Notes under the pieces: model-generated
The model's database searches: none
The model's input: the letters and a program-made list of their open reading frames with translations, nothing else
What the model was told of the DNA's origin: nothing
Position numbers and translations under genes: made by a program
NCBI GenBank assembly: GCA_002389045.1
Contig: DGNS01000008.1
Coordinates: forward strand, 1-64,000
Origin: Thiotrichaceae bacterium UBA4486
GTDB lineage: Bacteria; Pseudomonadota; Gammaproteobacteria; Eutrophobiales; Eutrophobiaceae
Length of the DNA stretch: 64,000 nt
Reading direction: 5' to 3'
Shown: piece by piece, positions 27,746 through 35,751 of the stretch
How the letters are laid out: every line of letters starts with the position of its first letter
Numbering within the stretch: position 1 is the stretch's first letter

Positions 27746-28579
27746 TCACCGTGTTTGTGTGGCTACCGACCGGTGCGGGTCCGCACACCATTCGCTCCAG
27801 GAACCGGCGTAGAGGCGCCCCGGTGGCAATCCCGCATGCGCCACCGCCAGCAGATTATGACAGGCTGTCACCCCGGACCCGCAATAAAATACCGGCCGGT
27901 CAGAATCCGCCTCCTGGTACAGCGTCCTGAATTCCTCGCGCAGGGCGCCGGGCAGTTTGAACATACCGTCCTGCTTGAGATTACATTGCCAGAAACGATT
28001 GAAAGCACCGGGAATATGCCCGGCCACGCGATCCACGGGTTCGGTTTCACCACGGTAGCGCGCCGCATCGCGGGAATCGACCAGGAATCCCTCATCCGGG
28101 ATCTGCGGCAGCAATACCAGCCAGTCCGTTCGGGGTTTGCCCCGAAAAACAGCGGCGGCGTTGACCTCTTCTCCGGCAACAACGCTACCATTCGCGGCCA
28201 CCCAGGCCTGCCAGCCACCGTCGAGCACAGCCGCAGTATGGTGACCCATATACTGCAACAGCCACCAGAGCCGGGCGGCAAAGGAGCCGCCGGATGCATC
28301 ATAAGCCACGACCTGGGTCCCCGGCTCGATACCGAGTCGGCCAAACAGGTCGATCAACGCTTCCGCCGTGGGCAGGGGATGCCGGCCATGGTCGGACACC
28401 GGCGGGCCGCTCAGATCATCATGCACATCGGCGTAAACGGCGCCCGGGATGTGGGCTTCCAGGTACACCTGGCGACCGGCGTCCGGATTGAAGAGATCGT
28501 AACGGCAATCAACGATGACCCAACCTGGTCGATCAAGATGTCCGGACAGTTCTTCGACGGTAACAAGCGTGTCAAACAT
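27746..28579 (-). CDS. Two-domain rhodanese (3-mercaptopyruvate/thiosulfate sulfurtransferase)
   Basis: The enzyme moves sulfane sulfur from a donor such as thiosulfate or 3-mercaptopyruvate to a thiophilic acceptor. The 277-residue protein has two rhodanese domains: an inactive N-terminal one (WVIVDCRYDL…HIPGAVYADVHDDLSG) and a catalytic C-terminal one with VDSRDAARYRGE and the active-site loop FYCGSGVTACHN near residue 234. The CGSGVTA loop is typical of SseA-type enzymes, which favour mercaptopyruvate. It diverges from the peptidase gene, which starts 75 bp away. Confidence 0.9.
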   Translation of the reverse strand: MFDTLVTVEELSGHLDRPGWVIVDCRYDLFNPDAGRQVYLEAHIPGAVYADVHDDLSGPPVSDHGRHPLPTAEALIDLFGRLGIEPGTQVVAYDASGGSFAARLWWLLQYMGHHTAAVLDGGWQAWVAANGSVVAGEEVNAAAVFRGKPRTDWLVLLPQIPDEGFLVDSRDAARYRGETEPVDRVAGHIPGAFNRFWQCNLKQDGMFKLPGALREEFRTLYQEADSDRPVFYCGSGVTACHNLLAVAHAGLPPGRLYAGSWSEWCADPHRSVATQTR

Positions 28580-28654
28580 GAATACATGTTATCTTTTTGC
28601 ACGATAAACTTGAAGAAAAGACTTCCCCGCCAACCGTTGAAAAACAAACTCACC

Positions 28655-29755
28655 ATGATGCCCGGCATGAAGATACGGTTGTCAGAATTACTGGCTGTAA
28701 CCGTGCTGGTCACCATGGTCGTTGGGGCAACCGGCTGCACCACGCTCGGCTATTACGCACAGTCCATCAAGGGTCATTTCGAGATCATGTCCCGTCGTCA
28801 GGCCGTGGACAGCTATATTCGCGATAACCCCGGGGACACGGTTACTGTTGAAAAACTGCGCCTGGTGCGGGAACTGCTCGGGTTTGCGCACAGCGAACTG
28901 CTGTTACCCGACAACGACAGCTATCGCAGCTACAGTAATATCGGCAGGGATTATGTGATCTGGAATGTATTCGCCACACCGGCGCTGTCACTTGAACCGA
29001 AACAATGGTGTTACCTTTTCGTCGGCTGTCTGGACTATCGCGGCTATTATTCCAGGGACGATGCCGTCAACCTGTACCGGCAACTCGGACAGGAAGGATA
29101 CGACGTCTACATGGGCGGGGTGGCGGCCTACTCAACACTGGGCTGGTTCAGCGATCCGGTTCTGAACACGATGCTGCACCGGGATGATATGTTCCTGGCG
29201 CGAATTATTTTTCACGAGCTCGCCCACCAGAAACTCTATATACGTGACGATACTGAATTCAACGAGGCTTTCGCCGATGCCGTGGCCAGGATAGGCACCG
29301 GCCTGTGGATTGAAAAGAACGCTGCAGCGAAGGTCCTGCATGATTATCTTGAAGAGCAGGCTTATACCGATCAGTTCATCGATCTGGTGTTGAAATACAA
29401 ACGCCGACTGGAAAAACTTTATACATCCGATCAGAATGACAACCGGAAACTCGCTCGCAAGCACGAACTGCTGGCCGCTTTGCGCCTGGACTACCGCCAA
29501 CTGCGCGAAACCTGGAGGGATTTTGATGCCTATGATCACTGGATCAACTCCGATCTCAATAATGCCGGTCTGGCGGCATTGACCACCTACAGGGAACTGG
29601 TTCCTGCCTTCATGAAGCTTTACGAAGCAACCAATGGCGATCTGGAACGATTCTACGGCTATGTTGCCGGTCTCTCCGGGTGCGACCGCGAAAACCGGCG
29701 CCGGGCTCTCGAGTATTTTAAAAATCCGCCTGAGTGCTACGATAACCGGCGATGA
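28655..29755 (+). CDS. Predicted lipoprotein aminopeptidase (COG4324 type)
   Basis: The product (366 residues) starts MMPGMKIRLSELLAV, has a lipoprotein signal ending in VGATGC-T, and contains a zinc-peptidase HELAH at residues 187–191 with a downstream acidic FNEAFADAVARIG segment expected to give the third zinc ligand. This matches the COG4324 'predicted aminopeptidase' family, which has no firmly established substrate. The same frame stays open back to 27737, but that part is antisense to the rhodanese gene and is not used; ATGs at 28655, 28658 and 28667 are equally possible starts. Its stop overlaps the next gene (ATGA). Confidence 0.82.
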   Translation: MMPGMKIRLSELLAVTVLVTMVVGATGCTTLGYYAQSIKGHFEIMSRRQAVDSYIRDNPGDTVTVEKLRLVRELLGFAHSELLLPDNDSYRSYSNIGRDYVIWNVFATPALSLEPKQWCYLFVGCLDYRGYYSRDDAVNLYRQLGQEGYDVYMGGVAAYSTLGWFSDPVLNTMLHRDDMFLARIIFHELAHQKLYIRDDTEFNEAFADAVARIGTGLWIEKNAAAKVLHDYLEEQAYTDQFIDLVLKYKRRLEKLYTSDQNDNRKLARKHELLAALRLDYRQLRETWRDFDAYDHWINSDLNNAGLAALTTYRELVPAFMKLYEATNGDLERFYGYVAGLSGCDRENRRRALEYFKNPPECYDNRR

Positions 29756-30375
29756 GCCAGCACCCATTACCTGTCCGGTTATTATTTCAATGCCTGTTTG
29801 TGAGCCTGCTAATCGTGCCGATTACGCGTGCCCAGGCGCCGGTTCCCGACCGGCACTCACTGGAAAAAGGCAATCTACTCGTTGCTGATGCAAGTCTCAT
29901 TGACCCGCTGTTCGGCCGCTCGGTTATTCTGATACTGGACCATGATGAATCCGGCACCTACGGTCTCATGTTGAACAAAATCAGCAATCTCGATGCCCGC
30001 GAAGTATGGCCGGATGCGCACTGGCCGGAGGACTCTCCGGATGTTTTTCTGGGAGGACCGGTACAGTTGCATACGCTGCGGCTTCTGGTTCGCAGCACCC
30101 TGCAGCCGGCCCTGAGTACACCCGTCACTGATGAAGTCTGGTTGCTGGATAGCCGGGAAGGTCTCGAGCGCTATTTGCAGGACACCCCGCAAGCCGGTCG
30201 GATAAATCTCTTTTTCGGCTATTCGGGCTGGACTGCCGGTCAGCTGGAGGCCGAGATACTGCGTGGCGACTGGCATATACACGCGGGCAGGGCCACGTTG
30301 ATTTTCCATCCCGCCCCTGGTGAGTTGTGGTTACAACTTGAAGAGTCCAGGCAGCAACTATGGACGACTCTTTAG
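29752..30375 (+). CDS. YqgE/AlgH family protein with N-terminal signal peptide
   Basis: YqgE/AlgH (DUF179) proteins are usually small cytosolic proteins of unclear role. The 207-residue product has the family core: KGNLLVADASLIDPLFGRSVILI, the LMLNK motif, FLGGPVQ and FFGYSGWTAGQLEAEI with a conserved W/G pattern. Unusually, it begins with a hydrophobic segment ending in TRAQA (LFVSLLIVPITRAQA), which looks like a signal peptide, so this member is probably exported. It overlaps the upstream lipoprotein peptidase by ATGA, again pointing to the envelope. Confidence 0.85.
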   Translation: MSQHPLPVRLLFQCLFVSLLIVPITRAQAPVPDRHSLEKGNLLVADASLIDPLFGRSVILILDHDESGTYGLMLNKISNLDAREVWPDAHWPEDSPDVFLGGPVQLHTLRLLVRSTLQPALSTPVTDEVWLLDSREGLERYLQDTPQAGRINLFFGYSGWTAGQLEAEILRGDWHIHAGRATLIFHPAPGELWLQLEESRQQLWTTL

Positions 30376-30525
30376 ACCGAATATAAAAAAATGGATCTTG
30401 CATGAAACCGTCGCTATTTCAGGTCTGTAGTCTAAACAGGTTTTTTTTCATACCGGTTATCCCGAACCGGCGTCGTCAAAATCCGGACATGTACCTGTCG
30501 AGCAAGCAAGCTCATGTGATAATAT

Positions 30526-30541
30526 TGTGAGCAGTATCACA
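30526..30541. promoter_or_regulatory. CRP/FNR-type palindrome TGTGA-N6-TCACA
   Basis: The sequence TGTGAGCAGTATCACA exactly matches the TGTGA-N6-TCACA half-sites recognised by CRP/Vfr-type regulators. It lies 33 bp upstream of the FHA gene start in a 198-bp gap that otherwise holds no gene. Regulation is inferred from the match alone. Confidence 0.5.
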
Positions 30542-30573
30542 CTATATTCTGGTAATTATGATACGTTACGGAA

Positions 30574-31464
30574 ATGTTAGACAAACTCTTCAGTAAGCCC
30601 GTCGAACTACGGATCGGCGACCAGACCCTGCGTTTTTACAGCCTCGTTGACTTCGAATTTGCCCTCAACGGCCGAACGTCCATCCCCGCCAACAAGATCT
30701 CTGATCTGGTCAAGTTCTCGGTACAACAACTTAAAAAGGAAGCACATACGATCAAGGAAGTCGAAAAACGGTTCGTAGCCATACTCTCGAAATCCATTGA
30801 AGATCCGGAAGGGATCAGCCGCGCCATGCGCGAACTGGACCCGATCATCTTTTCACACGATCACGGCTGGCGCGAGATCATCGCCGCCCTCAACAATACA
30901 GACGACGACATTAACGAGTTCCGCCGGCTTGCCATCGTCAAGTACATGCAGTACCTGTCATCCCGCCAGGAAATCATCAAGTACCTGTATTCCGAAAAAA
31001 CACGGGTCGCACCGGAACCGCTCCAGGAGGAATCCGCCGACCAGGACATGATGAAAACCACGGTAATCCTCGACAGCACAGTGATTGGCACCCCCGGTGG
31101 CGCCTCTGCCGAAGGTGGACAGGATATGGCCCGCATGCCCAAGGGTGAAGCCGTGACCATCAACCTGACGCCGGGCAAGGAAGTGGATCTGATCCTTTCC
31201 AAGCATGAGTGTAAACTCAAGTACGGCGAGCAGATTGAATTCATCGATCAGAATGGCAAGAATCATGTTTTGATGGATGGACGCAACGTCGTCGGCCGCG
31301 ATGCGGTCAGCACCATTCATATGGATCAGGGACTGAGGGATATTTCCAGACTGCATCTGGTCATTGAAAAACAGGGCAAGAACCGCGTCAGCCTGACGGA
31401 TTTGTCTTCTCACGGTACCTATCTGCCGGTCAAGTATATCCAGGAGCACTCCAATACCATCTGA
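30574..31464 (+). CDS. FHA domain protein
   Basis: The 296-residue cytosolic protein has a helical N-terminal region (about residues 25–145). A linker rich in Thr follows, with TTVILDSTVIG near residue 165, and a C-terminal FHA domain (about 215–290) with NVVGRD, ISRLHLVIE and LSSHGTYLP standing for the GR, SxxH and NG(T) positions. The usual Asn of the NGT motif is His here. No other domain is recognised. It is the second FHA gene within 5 kb, and both carry T-x-hydrophobic motifs that could be phosphothreonine ligands. It stands alone, with a CRP-like site upstream. Confidence 0.82.
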   Translation: MLDKLFSKPVELRIGDQTLRFYSLVDFEFALNGRTSIPANKISDLVKFSVQQLKKEAHTIKEVEKRFVAILSKSIEDPEGISRAMRELDPIIFSHDHGWREIIAALNNTDDDINEFRRLAIVKYMQYLSSRQEIIKYLYSEKTRVAPEPLQEESADQDMMKTTVILDSTVIGTPGGASAEGGQDMARMPKGEAVTINLTPGKEVDLILSKHECKLKYGEQIEFIDQNGKNHVLMDGRNVVGRDAVSTIHMDQGLRDISRLHLVIEKQGKNRVSLTDLSSHGTYLPVKYIQEHSNTI

Positions 31465-31552
31465 ATGGCTGTTCCGGGGTTTAGTCCAATCAGCGCCCCG
31501 GTTTACCCATCACCCGAAGTATTCGCAAAATCCGATCATCCGTGAGTAACTG

Positions 31553-31828
31553 ATGAAAATTACGATGGTGAAAAAAATTCTCGCTGACGGCTCACCCTGC
31601 AAAAAATGCGCAGAGGTGGAACAACGCCTGACAGCCGGTCAGCTGATGGAGAAAATCGATGACATTGTCATTGCGGATGAGCGTGACCCGGAAAGCCCGG
31701 GCATGCAACTGGCGCGCGAATACCAGGTGGAGCGGGCGCCGTTTTTTATCGTCGAGGAAGACGGAATCCCGCCACGGATTTACACAGTTTATTTCAAACT
31801 GGTAAAAGAAGTGCTGGAAACAACCTGA
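31553..31828 (+). CDS. Small thioredoxin-fold protein with CxxC
   Basis: The 91-residue product has a redox pair Cys16/Cys19 (SPCKKCAEVEQRL) and the later ERAPFFIVEEDG segment, whose Pro is in the position of the cis-Pro of thioredoxin folds. It is shorter than classical thioredoxins, closer to glutaredoxin size, with a CKKC rather than CGPC or CPYC motif. The partner is unknown; placement next to a CysB-like regulator and a TauE/SafE transporter suggests a role in sulfur or thiol chemistry (inference). The ATG has no strong ribosome site, but GAGTAA lies just upstream. Confidence 0.7.
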   Translation: MKITMVKKILADGSPCKKCAEVEQRLTAGQLMEKIDDIVIADERDPESPGMQLAREYQVERAPFFIVEEDGIPPRIYTVYFKLVKEVLETT

Positions 31829-31878
31829 TACTACAAACTCCGAAGCCTCTCGGAAGCTGCCTTCAACACCAATCCGGT

Positions 31879-32856
31879 TTATGGATGAAACGGAATATCA
31901 ACCGAGCTGAAAAGCCCGTCCAGAGATTCCCTGTCCTTACTGCTTTCGGCCTGCTCGATAACCGGACGGGTCAGGTGCGAGGCAAATAATTCAATGAATT
32001 CATACATGAAACCGCGCAGGTAGGTGCCCCGGCGAAAACCGATTTTAGTCGTGCTGTGCGCGAACAGGTGGCTGGCGTCAATAGCGGTGAGATCGCTGTC
32101 AACGACCGGATCATGGGCCATGGAGGCCACGATGCCCACGCCCAGCCCGAGACGCACATAGGTCTTGATCACATCAGCGTCAGCGGCGGTAAACACCAGG
32201 TTGGCCTTGAGTCCGGCCTTGTTAAAGGCCTGGTCGAGCTGTGACCGGCCGGTGAAACCAAACACGTAGGTGACGATGGGATAGCGGGCAAGCGCTTCCA
32301 GTGTCAGCGGAGAAACCGTGGCCAGGGGATGATTGTGAGGCATGATGACACTGCGGTTCCAGTGATAGCAGGGCATCATGATCAGATTGTCAAACAGCTC
32401 CAGCGCTTCCGTGGCAATCGCAAAGTCCACCGTACCCCGGGCGGCCAGTTCCGAAATCTGTATCGGCGTGCCCTGGTGCATGTGCAGTGTGACCCGGGGA
32501 TAGCGCTGGATGAATTCCCTGATTACCGCCGGCAACACGTAACGGGCCTGGGTGTGGGTCGTGGCTATGGAGAGATCCCCCTTGCCCTCGTCATTGTACT
32601 CGCGGGCGATAGCCCGGATGTTCTCGGCTTTTTCCAGGATCTGCCCGGCAACCTCGATCACGGCCCGGCCTGCCGGTGTTACTTCGGTCAGGTGCTTGCC
32701 GCTACGCCGGAATATCCGGATATCCAGTTCGTCTTCAAGCAAGCGGATCTGCTTGCTGATGCCGGGTTGCGAGGTATACAGACTCTCGGCCGTGGCTGAT
32801 ACATTCAGATCGTGCTGCATGACTTCCCAGATATATCGAAGCTGCTGCAATTTCAT
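31879..32856 (-). CDS. cysB: CysB-like LysR-family transcriptional regulator
   Basis: CysB activates sulfate assimilation genes in response to N-acetylserine/O-acetylserine. The 325-residue protein (E. coli CysB 324) has the winged-helix N-terminus MKLQQLRYIWEVMQHDLNVS and SQPGISKQIRLLEDEL, and a LysR substrate domain with THTQARYVLP, characteristic of the CysB/Cbl subgroup. It diverges from the TauE/SafE gene with a 126-bp AT-rich gap, the classic layout for a LysR regulator and its target. Cbl is the alternative identity. Confidence 0.88.
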   Translation of the reverse strand: MKLQQLRYIWEVMQHDLNVSATAESLYTSQPGISKQIRLLEDELDIRIFRRSGKHLTEVTPAGRAVIEVAGQILEKAENIRAIAREYNDEGKGDLSIATTHTQARYVLPAVIREFIQRYPRVTLHMHQGTPIQISELAARGTVDFAIATEALELFDNLIMMPCYHWNRSVIMPHNHPLATVSPLTLEALARYPIVTYVFGFTGRSQLDQAFNKAGLKANLVFTAADADVIKTYVRLGLGVGIVASMAHDPVVDSDLTAIDASHLFAHSTTKIGFRRGTYLRGFMYEFIELFASHLTRPVIEQAESSKDRESLDGLFSSVDIPFHP

Positions 32857-32888
32857 GTCTTTATATGATTTTCATCTAAAAATATGAA

Positions 32889-32908
32889 TAATAATTACTT
32901 TCAATTAT
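32889..32908. promoter_or_regulatory. AT-rich 20-bp motif shared with the 41.3-kb gene promoter
   Basis: TAATAATTACTTTCAATTAT lies in the divergent cysB/TauE promoter region. The same sequence with one change (C→T) occurs at 41204–41223 upstream of the large oxidoreductase. It is a candidate CysB-family binding site; this is an inference from repetition and position. Confidence 0.4.
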
Positions 32909-32982
32909 AGATTCAGTCCGTAACATTACAAGCCTGAGCAGGAAGGAGCGCAGGCACCCGCAATTTACCCACGAGAACTGAC

Positions 32983-33765
32983 ATGGATTTGGCTTATACA
33001 ATTGCCGGCTTTACAGTCGGTTTTATCGTTGGCATGACCGGTGTGGGCGGCGGGTCATTGATGACCCCGATACTGGTGCTCGGCTTTGGCATTAACCCGG
33101 TCATCGCGGTAGGGACAGATCTTCTGTATGCGGCCATCACCAAGAGCACCGGCATACTGTTTCACCATAAACACAGAAATATCCACTGGGATGTGGTCAA
33201 ACGGCTGGCCATGGGCAGTATCCCGGCCACCATTATCGCCATCGTGATCCTGAAACGGATCCATGATGCCGGTTACAACTACGACAGGCTGATCACGACA
33301 ACACTGAGTATTGCGCTGATCCTGACGTCACTGGTGCTGATCTTCAAAACCCGGATCAAAAAGATCAGTGAGCAGGAAAACCTGGCCGCTGTCAGGACGG
33401 TTCACAGAAAGATCAGAAAGCCCATGACTGTATGCTGTGGCGCGATGATCGGTATTCTCGTCACCCTGTCATCGGTCGGCGCCGGCGCCCTGGGCGCAGC
33501 CATATTGCTGTTCCTGCATCCCGGCCTGAGAACCATTGCCATAGTCGGCACCGACCTCGCGCACGCTGTGCCAATTACATTGATCGCCGGCCTCGGACAC
33601 AGCTATATGGGCACGGTGGATTTTACACTGCTGATCGGTCTGTTAATCGGTTCCATACCGGGTATTTATCTTGGCAGCAAGGCGGGAACGGCTCTGCCCG
33701 AGCGCATTACCCGACCGGTTCTGGCCAGTATGCTGTTTTTGATCGGGGTAAAATTCGCCTTTTGA
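32983..33765 (+). CDS. TauE/SafE family sulfite/organosulfur exporter
   Basis: This 260-residue integral membrane protein has two internally similar halves, each starting with a glycine-rich motif (GMTGVGGGSLMTPIL and TLSSVGAGALGAAIL) and about eight hydrophobic helices in total. That is the DUF81/TauE-SafE plan of anion exporters acting on sulfite, sulfoacetate or related compounds. Divergence from a CysB-like regulator supports a sulfur-linked substrate (inference). A strong terminator follows. Confidence 0.88.
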   Translation: MDLAYTIAGFTVGFIVGMTGVGGGSLMTPILVLGFGINPVIAVGTDLLYAAITKSTGILFHHKHRNIHWDVVKRLAMGSIPATIIAIVILKRIHDAGYNYDRLITTTLSIALILTSLVLIFKTRIKKISEQENLAAVRTVHRKIRKPMTVCCGAMIGILVTLSSVGAGALGAAILLFLHPGLRTIAIVGTDLAHAVPITLIAGLGHSYMGTVDFTLLIGLLIGSIPGIYLGSKAGTALPERITRPVLASMLFLIGVKFAF

Positions 33766-33773
33766 GTGACCAC

Positions 33774-33804
33774 AAAAAAGGCCATGCATGCATGGCCCTT
33801 TTTT
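33774..33804. terminator. Bidirectional Rho-independent terminator
   Basis: An A-run leads into the near-perfect palindrome GGCCATGCATGCATGGCC and ends in six T residues. Positioned between the convergent TauE gene and the DUF465 gene, it can stop transcription from both sides. Confidence 0.92.
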
Positions 33805-33828
33805 ATACAGAGTTGTTGCGGTTCCGGT

Positions 33829-34053
33829 TCAGGCGTGCTCCCGCCGATACTCGTTGATCATCCCGGCCATCCGGTCCTTGAGATAAAGTTTTTCTTTTTT
33901 CAGGTTTTCCAGACTGTAATCATCCATGGGATTTTCACCGGTATTCGCACTTTTGACCTGAACCCGGATCTGGCAGACCTTGTCATACATGCGCTTGAAA
34001 TCGGCATTTTCCTGCAGCAGATTATTAACTATATCTTCTTCATGTTCGAACAT
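33829..34053 (-). CDS. DUF465 (YdcH-like) small helical protein
   Basis: The 74-residue protein (MFEHEEDIVNNLLQENADFK…) is wholly helical and charged, ending LKDRMAGMINEYRREHA, as in the DUF465/YdcH family of small coiled-coil proteins of unknown function. The ATG at 34053 is preceded by AGGAGGG, so the longer open frame to 34227 is not used. It ends at the shared terminator with the TauE gene. Confidence 0.85.
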   Translation of the reverse strand: MFEHEEDIVNNLLQENADFKRMYDKVCQIRVQVKSANTGENPMDDYSLENLKKEKLYLKDRMAGMINEYRREHA

Positions 34054-34235
34054 ATTCCCTCCTGAGTTAATCAATGATTTCCCGGCCGTTGTGAAGCCGC
34101 GGTGATTGTTGATAGGTGGAATGTGTGGGACACAACAGGCCAAAGAGAATCTTTGACCAGGACCCGGGAAGGGCCCTGAAAAGGATTGGTGTGAATTCCG
34201 GATGATTGCTTGTTCATACGCCCACATTGTAAAAA

Positions 34236-34394
34236 CTAGTCCAATTTAACAGGGGAAACAAGACCCATAACAGGGGCGCCCGGGTACGCTTCTGTAACTG
34301 CTTGTATTATCGTGTTTTCATTGAAGCTTGCGAGACGGACACACGGCATTTCCTGCCGCAGCACGGGCCCCCGGCGAAGTGGAATCCGTTCCAT
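34236..34394 (-). CDS. Possible small hypothetical protein
   Basis: A 52-codon frame (MERIPLRRGPVLRQEMPCV…) ends at TAG 34236–34238, in the 427-bp stretch between DUF465 and the 34481 gene. It could start at ATG 34394 or at an upstream GTG (34436). Composition is protein-like in the second half (NENTIIQAVTEAYPGAP) but there is no recognised family and no strong ribosome site. The rest of the stretch (34054–34235) holds nothing I can identify. Confidence 0.25.
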   Translation of the reverse strand: MERIPLRRGPVLRQEMPCVRLASFNENTIIQAVTEAYPGAPVMGLVSPVKLD

Positions 34395-34480
34395 ATTGCC
34401 GCCGCACACCAGGGAGAGCCGGGTTTTGCGGTGCACAATCCCGGCAGGTGGTTGACCGACCCAGCATTCGAAACAGCTGT

Positions 34481-34819
34481 CTAGTCGCCCACCTTGCCGG
34501 AAAAATCCGGTACAGATGATGGATCTCCGGCGCGCATGTAGCGGCTTTCGTTTGCCGACGCGGTGACATTTTCATACACGCCGTCATCACGTTTGACCAG
34601 TTTGGTAAAACCCAGACTCCTGAGTTCAGAATTTCCCGTACGGGTGATGACGTTGGGCGCGGTAACCAGCTTACGAACCGGCGCCATGGGATCGGTATCG
34701 TCCATGGGGATCTGATTGACATAACAGACCTCGCCCCAGGTCTTGAGACGGGTGTTGATGTCATGATGTACCACCACGACTTTGCGGTTGGCTTCACAAA
34801 GATAACAATAATCCGGCAT
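34481..34819 (-). CDS. Small unrecognised protein with N-terminal CxxC
   Basis: The 112-residue product begins MPDYCYLCEANRKVVVVHHD, with a CxxC pair near the N-terminus, then runs as a soluble, charged protein without membrane segments. No family is recognised. On the minus strand a perfect TATAAT lies directly before the ATG (plus-strand 34826–34831), so the mRNA may have almost no leader. It diverges from gloB. Confidence 0.6.
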   Translation of the reverse strand: MPDYCYLCEANRKVVVVHHDINTRLKTWGEVCYVNQIPMDDTDPMAPVRKLVTAPNVITRTGNSELRSLGFTKLVKRDDGVYENVTASANESRYMRAGDPSSVPDFSGKVGD

Positions 34820-34821
34820 GC

Positions 34822-34831
34822 TATAATTATA
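34822..34831. promoter_or_regulatory. Overlapping divergent −10 elements
   Basis: TATAAT is present on the plus strand at 34822–34827 and on the minus strand at 34826–34831. The first could serve gloB and the second the 34481 gene, whose ATG begins about 7 bp downstream of it. Neither has a clear −35. Confidence 0.4.
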
Positions 34832-34938
34832 CCCGCTTCCGCGGTTGTTTGATCACAGGCAATCAGGGAAGCGACCGCAAACCATCACTGATAAACAACA
34901 GTATCACGCCAGGTACAATCCCTGTCAGACTCCGCTTC

Positions 34939-35718
34939 ATGACTGATAAAAACGCCCTGCAAATCCATATGTTTCCATGCCTGTCCGACAACTATGGCTT
35001 CCTGGTCCATGATCCGGCCAGCAGGCAGACAGCCAGCATTGACACGCCGGACGCGGATGTCATCAGTCGAGAGCTTGAGGCGAGGAACTGGCAACTGACC
35101 CATATTCTCAACACGCACCACCACTTCGACCATGCCGGTGGCAACCTGCAACTGAAAGAGCACTACGCCTGCCGGATCTACGGCCCGGCGCATGACGCCG
35201 AACGTATACCCGGGATGGATATCAGGTTGAAGGAAGGCGACATTCTGACACTGGGCGCGCATGAAATCCGGGTTATGGAAACCCCCGGCCATACATCCGG
35301 ACACATCGTTTATTATTTACCGCAGCAGAGGATCCTGTTTGCCGGCGACACCCTGTTTTCAGTCGGCTGTGGCCGGCTGTTCGAGGGCACACCGGCCCAG
35401 ATGTGGGATTCACTCGGGAAAATCATGGCGCTGCCGGAAGACACCACGATTTATTGCGCCCATGAATACACGCTCAACAATATCGAGTTTGCACGCAGTA
35501 TAGACCGCAACAACAAGGACCTGGAGCGATACTACCAGGAGGCCAGACAACTGCGTTCAGAAAACCGGCCCACCCTGCCCACAACCCTGTCTCTTGAGTT
35601 ACGGGTCAACCCTTTCCTCAGGCCGGATGCCCCGGCGATTGCCGAAACCCTGGGTGCCGGGGACAGCGAGACACTGGCCAGATTCGCCGAAATACGCCGC
35701 CGCAAGGACAGATTCTAG
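34939..35718 (+). CDS. gloB: Hydroxyacylglutathione hydrolase (glyoxalase II)
   Basis: Glyoxalase II hydrolyses S-D-lactoylglutathione to lactate and glutathione, finishing methylglyoxal detoxification. The 259-residue protein has the metallo-beta-lactamase zinc motif THHHFDHAGG near residues 58–67, GHTSGHIVY, and FAGDTLFSVGCGRLFEG with the bridging Asp. The C-terminal glutathione-binding region includes LRVNPFLR. The ATG at 34939 gives the normal N-terminus (IHMFPCLSDNYGFL); the open frame upstream to 34849 is not needed. Confidence 0.95.
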   Translation: MTDKNALQIHMFPCLSDNYGFLVHDPASRQTASIDTPDADVISRELEARNWQLTHILNTHHHFDHAGGNLQLKEHYACRIYGPAHDAERIPGMDIRLKEGDILTLGAHEIRVMETPGHTSGHIVYYLPQQRILFAGDTLFSVGCGRLFEGTPAQMWDSLGKIMALPEDTTIYCAHEYTLNNIEFARSIDRNNKDLERYYQEARQLRSENRPTLPTTLSLELRVNPFLRPDAPAIAETLGAGDSETLARFAEIRRRKDRF

Positions 35719-35720
35719 CT

Positions 35721-35751
35721 AAGGAAGCTCTGACTTAATCAGAGGTTCCTT
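35721..35751. terminator. Hairpin between convergent gloB and prsT
   Basis: AAGGAAGCTCTGA (35721–35733) pairs almost perfectly with TCAGAGGTTCCTT (35739–35751) around a 5-nt loop. It begins 2 bp after the gloB stop and overlaps the prsT stop. Long T-runs are absent, so it may be a weak terminator shared by the two convergent genes. Confidence 0.55.

Noticed and set aside
27737..28654. 306-codon N-terminal extension of the lipoprotein peptidase
   Set aside because: It is antisense to the rhodanese gene, and a lipoprotein signal begins only at 28655–28667.
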